In this document: positions 58,572 through 64,000 of the stretch, one piece after another
Layout: every line of letters starts with the position of its first letter
How positions within the stretch are numbered: the stretch's first letter is position 1
NCBI RefSeq assembly: GCF_002077155.1
Contig: NZ_CP015027.1
Coordinates: 372,001-436,000, forward strand
DNA length: 64,000 nt
Origin: Sporosarcina sp. P33
Lineage (GTDB): Bacteria; Bacillota; Bacilli; Bacillales_A; Planococcaceae
Reading direction: 5' to 3'
Notes under the pieces: model-generated
The model's input: only the letters and a program-made list of their open reading frames with translations
The model's database searches: none
What the model was told of the DNA's origin: nothing
Position numbers and translations under genes: made by a program

Positions 58572-59964
58572 GTCCCGCACCTCCTGTTTCAAACGGATCT
58601 GTTGCCGATACATCCTTTACAGGCCGCTCTTCCGGACCGCGCTGGATGAATTTCACAAACAATACGACCATGATAATACCGAGGATCGTATAAATCGCAG
58701 AGAAGGAAATAAGTGAAAACAGAATCTGACCGGCCGATACGTTCGGCGATATGCCGTCTGCTGTCTTCATCAAACCGTTTACCACCCAAGGCTGACGTCC
58801 CATTTCCGACATAATCCATCCGAATGAATTCCCGATGAACGGCAGGAAGATTCCGGCTATCAGGAGACGGAGGAACCAAACGGATTCTGTGATTTTCTTG
58901 CGGTACATAAGCAGCAGACCGAGCGCTGCCAGCCCAAGCAATGTGCCGCCTGTTACCACCATGATGCGGAAACTCCAGAATGTTGTTTTAACTGGCGGTA
59001 TATAACTGCCTTCCCCGTGTTTTTCTATCATTTGCTGTTCAAGCGCGTTCATCCCCTGTACTTTCCCTTTGAACTCGCTGTATGTTAAATAGCTCAGCAT
59101 GTAAGGAATATCGATACGCCCTGTTGTTTCACGATTTTCCACGTCAATCTTCGCAAACAGTGTCCAGGCAGCCGGATCACCGCTGTCTTCCCACAGCCCT
59201 TCTGCCGCCGCCATTTTCATTGGCTGTTCGTGCATTAAGTATTGAGCTTGGGAGTGACCTGAAAATGCAATTCCTAACCCTGACAGCATACCGACAACCA
59301 ATGAAATCGCCAGGGACTTCTTAAAGAATTCAACTTTTCGTTTCTTAATCAAATACCAGGCGCTGACACCCACTACGAAAAATGCGCCCGTTGCGAAACT
59401 TCCGAACACAGTGTGCGGGAATGCAACCCATAGCTTTTCATTTGTCAGAACTGCTATAAAGTCATTCATTTCGGCACGGCCATTTTGTAACACATAGCCT
59501 GTCGGATTTTGCATGAAGGAGTTGGCAGCCAATATCCAAAATGCAGACATTATCGTTCCGATAGAGACTAACCATATACAGGCTAAGTGCAGTTTTTTCG
59601 GCAGTTTATTCCATCCGAAAATCCAGATTCCGATAAACGTAGATTCGAGGAAAAACGCAAGCAACGCTTCCACAGCCAAAGGGGCGCCAAATATATCCCC
59701 TACGAATCTGGAGTAAGCTGACCAGTTCATTCCGAATTGAAACTCTTGAATAATACCGGTCACTACGCCAATTGCGAAGTTAATAAGAAAGAACACACTC
59801 CAGAATTTCGTCATTTTAAGGTACATTTCATCTTTTTTGACGACATACATCGTCTGCATAATTGCAATGATCAATGCCAATCCGATCGACAGCGGAACAA
59901 AAATGAAATGAAATAAGGTGGTAGATGCGAATTGGATTCTAGCTAATAAGACTTCTTCCAGCAT
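58558..59964 (-). CDS. cydA: Cytochrome d ubiquinol oxidase, subunit I
   Basis: 468 residues from ATG 59964 (AAGGAGAT upstream). Opens RIQFASTTLFHFIFVPLSIG with the heme-b595/d histidine, has FGMNWSAYSRFVGDIFGAPL, KLWVAFPHTVFGSFATGAFF with the b558 histidine, the short Firmicutes-type Q-loop near HAQYLMHEQPM, and the late GRQPWVVNG segment. Holds the hemes and the quinol site. First gene of the operon; upstream inverted repeats may be operators. Confidence 0.96.
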   Translation of the reverse strand: MLEEVLLARIQFASTTLFHFIFVPLSIGLALIIAIMQTMYVVKKDEMYLKMTKFWSVFFLINFAIGVVTGIIQEFQFGMNWSAYSRFVGDIFGAPLAVEALLAFFLESTFIGIWIFGWNKLPKKLHLACIWLVSIGTIMSAFWILAANSFMQNPTGYVLQNGRAEMNDFIAVLTNEKLWVAFPHTVFGSFATGAFFVVGVSAWYLIKKRKVEFFKKSLAISLVVGMLSGLGIAFSGHSQAQYLMHEQPMKMAAAEGLWEDSGDPAAWTLFAKIDVENRETTGRIDIPYMLSYLTYSEFKGKVQGMNALEQQMIEKHGEGSYIPPVKTTFWSFRIMVVTGGTLLGLAALGLLLMYRKKITESVWFLRLLIAGIFLPFIGNSFGWIMSEMGRQPWVVNGLMKTADGISPNVSAGQILFSLISFSAIYTILGIIMVVLFVKFIQRGPEERPVKDVSATDPFETGGAGHAVK

Positions 59965-60018
59965 TTTTGATGATCTCCTTTCGATCTTTGCTTCTACATC
60001 TAGGATAGCGCACAGCAA

Positions 60019-60396
60019 AAAATAGTTCGTGAACTATGTACGATATTCCTGTTACAAACCTGCGAACTTATGTCAAAATTGTCTATAAGTTATGGCGGCT
60101 TTGTAACAATGCTCAGAAAATACAAATTGGCTGGATTTTGTTGGGTATTGGGGGGAATTATGCAGCCATGTACTGGCGCTTTCTCGCTGTCAGGCTACTC
60201 TTCTTTTAGGTGCGGCTAGGGGGTATGGGTGATTTTCAGAGTTTGCAAATCATATAGTGTGAAGTTCTTACGTTTACAGAGTATTTTTGCCGGAAGGTTT
60301 TGGAGAAGATGTGTGAGGAGAAGGACCATGCTGACCGCCCGCCCTATCATTACTAGAAGTCGCATGTCTTTCACATAAGGCAGAAAAAGAACGCAA
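60019..60396. other. cydA upstream region with inverted repeats
   Basis: No gene supported. ATAGTTC-GT-GAACTAT (60022-60037) is a palindrome, and GTTACAAA (60051-60058) with TTTGTAAC (60100-60107) forms a second inverted pair. A minus-strand TTGACA lies at 60071-60076 without a clear -10. The sites do not match the Rex or Fnr consensus that I know. The remainder to 60396 holds nothing recognisable. Confidence 0.55.
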
Positions 60397-60406
60397 AACA
60401 AATAAA

Positions 60407-60437
60407 CGGCCTGCTTCTAGTAAACAGAAGCAGGCCG
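60407..60437 (-). terminator. Terminator after the lipoprotein gene
   Basis: CGGCCTGCTTCT (60407-60418) pairs perfectly with AGAAGCAGGCCG (60426-60437), followed by a T-rich tail on the minus strand. Confidence 0.85.
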
Positions 60438-60443
60438 AAGCAT

Positions 60444-60938
60444 TTAGATTTCATCGATCACTTTCATAATCTCCACATAATCAGGATGTGCTTTATGAAG
60501 ATATATAATGAAGTGATCTATTCTTTTTACAGCAAGCTTTTCAACTTTACTGCCGACATAAACCGTAAGTTCACCAGTCTCATCCAGTTCCTGAAGACGC
60601 TGATCAGACGCGTCCAGTTTGTACAAGTGCAGCGGAAGTAAAGGTTCCCCGTTTATAGTTAACGCCATGCCGCTTTCCGCACGAAACATATCAATTGCTG
60701 CTTCTTCAGGTTCGCCGACAGTAAACCCTTTTGCCTTGAGATTTTCCACTGCCTTCTGATACAGCACTTCATCTGTAACGGAAGGAATTTGCACGGATTC
60801 TTCTTCAGGCATTTCCTGCACTTTATCCTGCGACTTTTCTGGCGCTGGTGTTTCTTCATCCTTATTACACGCAGCCAATGCCAGCGACAGACAAGTAAGT
60901 ACAGCTGCATATAAAAACCATTTTTTCATAACTCTCAT
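60444..60938 (-). CDS. Lipoprotein of unknown function
   Basis: 164 residues from ATG 60938 (AAAGGATA upstream). Signal peptide MRVMKKWFLYAAVLTCLSLA ends in lipobox LAAC, with Cys24 as the lipid-modified residue. An acidic linker (24-55) leads to a small alpha/beta domain from about residue 58 (LYQKAVENLKAKGFTVGEPE) to the end (FIIYLHKAHPDYVEIMKVID). I do not recognise a family. Isolated between cydA and katA on the minus strand, with its own terminator. Confidence 0.82.
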   Translation of the reverse strand: MRVMKKWFLYAAVLTCLSLALAACNKDEETPAPEKSQDKVQEMPEEESVQIPSVTDEVLYQKAVENLKAKGFTVGEPEEAAIDMFRAESGMALTINGEPLLPLHLYKLDASDQRLQELDETGELTVYVGSKVEKLAVKRIDHFIIYLHKAHPDYVEIMKVIDEI

Positions 60939-61058
60939 TGATTGATATCCTTTCCGGTAAAACAAATTCTATCATTATTATACATGATTTTTATATTTTA
61001 GCGCGATGCAGAACCTATTTCTAGACAAATCCACTTCGACAAATTACGATATGATTAC

Positions 61059-61149
61059 AGTAATTAATAAACTTTATTTAAATGTATTAATTACTATTTA
61101 ATAATCATTATAAATAACACTTTTAATTTCTGTTAGCGTCTGGTATAAT
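61059..61149 (+). promoter_or_regulatory. katA promoter region with PerR-type box and long inverted repeat
   Basis: TAATAATCATTATAA (61099-61113) matches the PerR box TTATAATNATTATAA with one mismatch. Upstream, AGTAATTAATA (61059-61069) and TATTAATTACT (61085-61095) are perfect 11-base inverted arms. TATAAT at 61144-61149 with TG one base upstream is an extended -10; the -35 is weak (TTTTAA, 61121-61126). Peroxide induction through PerR is the natural prediction. Confidence 0.78.
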
Positions 61150-61192
61150 TGTATTTGTAGTTAACAATCGAACGAAGAAGGAGGAATTTTCA

Positions 61193-62695
61193 ATGACTAT
61201 TAATGAGAACAATTCTCAAAAGAGAAAATTAACAACCGCTGCCGGTGCTCCTGTAGTTGATAATCAAAACTCTATGTCTGCCGGTCCAAGAGGTCCTTTG
61301 CTGCTGCAAGACGTGTGGCTGCTGGAAAAGTTGGCACATTTTGACCGTGAAGTTATTCCTGAACGCAGAATGCACGCAAAAGGTTCAGGTGCTTACGGCA
61401 CATTCACTGTTACGCATGATATTACGAAGTATACGAAAGCAAAGCTATTTTCAGAGATTGGCAAAAAGACCGAGATGTTTGCACGATTCTCCACAGTTGC
61501 CGGCGAACGCGGCGCTGCTGATGCAGAACGTGATATCCGCGGATTTGCTTTAAAATTCTATACTGAGGAAGGTAACTGGGATTTAGTCGGCAACAACACA
61601 CCTGTATTCTTCTTCCGTGATCCGCTCCAGTTCCCTGACTTGAATCACGCAGTAAAACGAGATCCCCGCACAAACTTGCGGAGCCCGAAAAACAACTGGG
61701 ATTTCTGGACATCTCTTCCTGAAGCACTTCACCAAATCACGATTCTGATGAGTGACCGCGGTATTCCAAGATCTTACCGCGAAATGCATGGTTTCGGCAG
61801 CCATACGTTCAGTATGATCAATGAAAATAATGAACGTCACTGGGTCAAGTTTCACTTCCGTTCCCAACAAGGGATTCATAATTTAACAGATGAAGAATCT
61901 GCAGCAACGATTGCGACAGACCGTGAAAGTTCACAGCGCGATCTTCTGTCGAATATCGATGATGGCAATTTCCCTAAATGGAAAATGTATATCCAGGTAA
62001 TGACAGAAGAACAGGCGATGGAAATGCCGTATAATCCATTTGATTTAACAAAAGTCTGGTATAAAAAAGATTTCCCATTAATTGAAGTCGGCGAATTTGA
62101 ATTAAACCGCAATCCTGAAAACTATTTTGCAGAAGTGGAGCAGGCCGCATTCACGCCGGCAGCTATCGTACCGGGGATCGGATTCTCTCCTGACAAAATG
62201 CTGCAAGGACGTTTATTCTCTTACGGCGATGCACAGCGTTATCGTTTAGGCGTCAATCATCACCAAATTCCGGTCAACGCACCAAAATGTCCGTTCCATA
62301 GTTTCCACCGTGACGGCGCAATGCGTGTAGACGGCAATTTGGGCGCTACGACACACTACGAGCCAAACAGCTACGGCGAATGGCAGGAACAGCCAGACTT
62401 CAAAGAGCCGCCACTAAAAATACACGGCGACGCGGACAACTGGAACTTCCGTGAAGACGATGATGATTACTTTACACAGCCGGGTAAACTGTTCAATATA
62501 CTCAGCAGTGATGAACAGCAGCGTCTGTTTGATAATACGGCACGTAATATGGGCGATGCACCAAGAGAAATCAAAATCAAACATATCCGCCACTGCTACC
62601 TTGCTGATCCAAAATACGGTGAAGGCGTAGCGAAAGCACTGGATATCCCGATGGAAGAAGTAGATATTGAAAATACAACGACCATTATCGAATAA
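61193..62695 (+). CDS. katA: Catalase, monofunctional heme type
   Basis: 500 residues; ATG behind GAAGGAGGA. Clade-3 small-subunit length. Catalytic histidine in [14 protein letters not shown], the asparagine in [11 protein letters not shown], the proximal signature [17 protein letters not shown] and the heme-iron tyrosine in [14 protein letters not shown] are all in place. Breaks down hydrogen peroxide in the cytoplasm. Single-gene transcript from a PerR-type promoter, ending at a strong terminator shared with the convergent DUF368 gene. Confidence 0.97.
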   Translation: MTINENNSQKRKLTTAAGAPVVDNQNSMSAGPRGPLLLQDVWLLEKLAHFDREVIPERRMHAKGSGAYGTFTVTHDITKYTKAKLFSEIGKKTEMFARFSTVAGERGAADAERDIRGFALKFYTEEGNWDLVGNNTPVFFFRDPLQFPDLNHAVKRDPRTNLRSPKNNWDFWTSLPEALHQITILMSDRGIPRSYREMHGFGSHTFSMINENNERHWVKFHFRSQQGIHNLTDEESAATIATDRESSQRDLLSNIDDGNFPKWKMYIQVMTEEQAMEMPYNPFDLTKVWYKKDFPLIEVGEFELNRNPENYFAEVEQAAFTPAAIVPGIGFSPDKMLQGRLFSYGDAQRYRLGVNHHQIPVNAPKCPFHSFHRDGAMRVDGNLGATTHYEPNSYGEWQEQPDFKEPPLKIHGDADNWNFREDDDDYFTQPGKLFNILSSDEQQRLFDNTARNMGDAPREIKIKHIRHCYLADPKYGEGVAKALDIPMEEVDIENTTTIIE

Positions 62696-62700
62696 ACTCA

Positions 62701-62732
62701 AAAGCCGCTTGGAAAATTTCCCAAGCGGCTTT
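62701..62732. terminator. Bidirectional terminator between katA and DUF368
   Basis: AAAGCCGCTTGG (62701-62712) pairs perfectly with CCAAGCGGCTTT (62721-62732), followed by Ts on the plus strand. Confidence 0.92.
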
Positions 62733-62736
62733 TTCG

Positions 62737-63552
62737 TTATGCCTGATCCCCAACGGCATTCAATATGTTGGCAATGATCAATCCTAAAATAATCGCGATA
62801 ATACTCATTACATACGGCGTGCCGCTTTCCGGGATTCCAGGAAAAATAACGAAAACGGAACCAAGAATCAGCCCGATGATGACGGCAAACATTCCCGTAC
62901 GGAAATGTGACAGCAAATAGCGGATCACTTTACTGCTGACTACAAAACCAACTGCAATTCCTGCACCTGTTGCGATAATAATGGGGATATTAAAGTTAGA
63001 AATAGCGGTGATGACAGTTGTATACACCCCTAGCAGCAGCAATACAAATGACCCGCTGACACCCGGCAGCAGCATTGCCATACTGCCGGCCCATCCGGAA
63101 AAGAATAAGATAACAGCTGTTTTAGCCGTCAGATGCGTGATCGTAAGCGGGTCAGCCGGCTTAATGAAAACAGTCGAAGCTAAAGCAGCCGCCACTATGA
63201 GAATCAGCACAAAATGACGAAATGCAAAGTTCGTCCTTAATCCTGCCTGTTTGGATACAAACGGAATCACACCGATAATTAATCCTAAAAAGAAAAATTG
63301 TGTAGGTTCATGATAATGCTTCAGCAAATACGAAATGACTTTACTGAATAAAATAATCGTTGCCCCCATCCCGATCGCCAAGGGAATAAGGAAGCCAATG
63401 TGTTTCTTCCAGTCTTTACTGAAAAATCCGCTGATTGAACTGAGCAGCTGATCGTATATCCCTAAAATAAAAGCAATTGTTCCGCCACTTACGCCCGGGA
63501 TCAGATCACTGATTCCCATTAAAAAACCGCGATATAAATTTCTCCATTCCAT
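62737..63552 (-). CDS. DUF368 membrane protein, PopT-type undecaprenyl-phosphate transporter
   Basis: 271 residues with about eight membrane segments. The DUF368 signature GISDLIPGVSGGTIAFILGI near the start is mirrored by MAMLLPGVSGSFVLLLLGVY in the second half, an inverted-repeat architecture. DUF368 proteins have recently been described as carriers that return undecaprenyl phosphate to the inner leaflet for cell-wall synthesis. GGAGG precedes the ATG. The function is assigned by family only. Confidence 0.88.
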   Translation of the reverse strand: MEWRNLYRGFLMGISDLIPGVSGGTIAFILGIYDQLLSSISGFFSKDWKKHIGFLIPLAIGMGATIILFSKVISYLLKHYHEPTQFFFLGLIIGVIPFVSKQAGLRTNFAFRHFVLILIVAAALASTVFIKPADPLTITHLTAKTAVILFFSGWAGSMAMLLPGVSGSFVLLLLGVYTTVITAISNFNIPIIIATGAGIAVGFVVSSKVIRYLLSHFRTGMFAVIIGLILGSVFVIFPGIPESGTPYVMSIIAIILGLIIANILNAVGDQA

Positions 63553-63742
63553 GCCTGTTGTTCCTCCAATGATTTCATTCCGTATAGTATATCACGCTGC
63601 CCTCTGCTGCTGACAGTGTATAACCTTTCCTTTTACTGCTTGCTCCATCTGTTTGAACAGTATATGAACAGCTCCATATAAATAGGACTGCGCAAAACAA
63701 AAGTTGTTCCATTGTTCGCTGAAACAATGAAACAACTTCACT

Positions 63743-64000
63743 TTAATAACTCTCTAATTCAGATACCGTCACAAATTTATATCCCTGTGATTTCAATGAT
63801 TCAAGTATAGCTTCCAGACCATCCGCTGTTGACTTATGAATGTCATGCATTAAGATGATACTGCCGTTTCTGCTGTCCTTTTGGACGTGTTCAAGCATTA
63901 ATTCGGGGTCATGGTGATCCCAATCCAGTGTATCGAGATTCCATAAGACGACAGGCAATTTTGTGCTCTCTCTCACCCGATTATCGACTGCGCCATAAGG
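63743..64000 (-). CDS. Polysaccharide deacetylase (NodB domain), C-terminal part
   Basis: Only the last 85 or so residues lie in the window and the frame runs open through 64000. PYGAVDNRVRE is the end of the RPPYG motif, VVLWNLDTLDWDHHD the WxxDxxDW motif, SIILMHDIHKSTADGLEAIL the LxHD motif with the catalytic-base histidine, and GYKFVTVSELESY a typical end. Such enzymes deacetylate N-acetylglucosamine or N-acetylmuramic acid in peptidoglycan. N-terminus, anchor and exact type cannot be seen. Confidence 0.88.
   Translation of the reverse strand, partial: PYGAVDNRVRESTKLPVVLWNLDTLDWDHHDPELMLEHVQKDSRNGSIILMHDIHKSTADGLEAILESLKSQGYKFVTVSELESY

Noticed and set aside
60022-60037. Rex site before cydA
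   Set aside because: The palindrome ATAGTTC-GT-GAACTAT lacks the TTGTGAA half-sites of Rex, so I only report it as an unassigned palindrome.
60216-60401. 61-codon minus-strand frame upstream of cydA
   Set aside because: No ribosome site and no recognisable composition; flanked by probable regulatory sequence.

Overview
The window looks like the chromosome of an aerobic, endospore-forming Bacillales, most like the Planococcaceae (Sporosarcina and relatives). The spore genes gerE and sspI and the long runs of Bacillus-type gene order show this: gerE, ysmB, racE, rph, rdgB, ysnB; sdhCAB; uvrC, trxA, etfA, etfB, fadB, fadR, lcfA; yshE, mutS2, polX, cvpA, zapA, rnhC; pheT, pheS, rlmB-like, sspI. 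A meso-diaminopimelate dehydrogenase also fits a Planococcaceae relative. The genus is inference, because no 16S rRNA gene is present. Many genes start with TTG or GTG behind strong ribosome binding sites, so several starts here differ from the longest possible reading frame.

Layout. Positions 1-5626 hold a palindrome-controlled HTH/DUF1232 gene, an LCP cell-wall ligase, a tRNA-Arg(CCT), a SET-domain protein, a MarR/ring-cleaving dioxygenase pair with a visible operator, and a secreted repeat protein. Positions 5625-15186 are the accessory part: an intact IS3-family element sitting in the loop of a dispersed repeat, a 650-residue helical protein of unknown function, and then a visibly A/T-rich segment bounded by two tRNA-Arg(TCT) genes that differ at one base. 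Inside that segment lie an inverted-repeat-flanked membrane-protein gene, a 91-bp imperfect palindrome, a DUF4145 gene next to a DUF4365 (PD-(D/E)XK-like) gene, the wreck of a serine recombinase, and an orphan lipoprotein. The DUF4365/DUF4145 pair is the best candidate for an undescribed, possibly defensive, system.

Positions 15262-42431 are conserved core: nucleotide-pool and RNA maintenance (rph, rdgB), peptidoglycan precursor (racE), succinate dehydrogenase, DNA repair (uvrC, mutS2, polX, recQ later), fatty-acid degradation (etfAB, fadB, fadR, lcfA) and phenylalanyl-tRNA synthetase under a T-box. Three promoters (acyl-CoA thioesterase, fadR-fadB-etfBA, lcfA) carry a FadR-type palindrome just downstream of the -10 box, which predicts one local fatty-acid regulon; lcfA also has a cre-like site.

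Positions 42586-64000 hold a second acyl-CoA ligase, a small export protein, argF, an M42 peptidase, ddh, an MFS transporter, recQ, a hemerythrin, the phosphatidylethanolamine set pssA/psd/DedA(PetA-like), a second full dispersed repeat, the cytochrome bd oxidase and its assembly exporter (cydABDC), a lipoprotein, catalase with a PerR-type box, a DUF368 protein and the end of a polysaccharide deacetylase running off the window.
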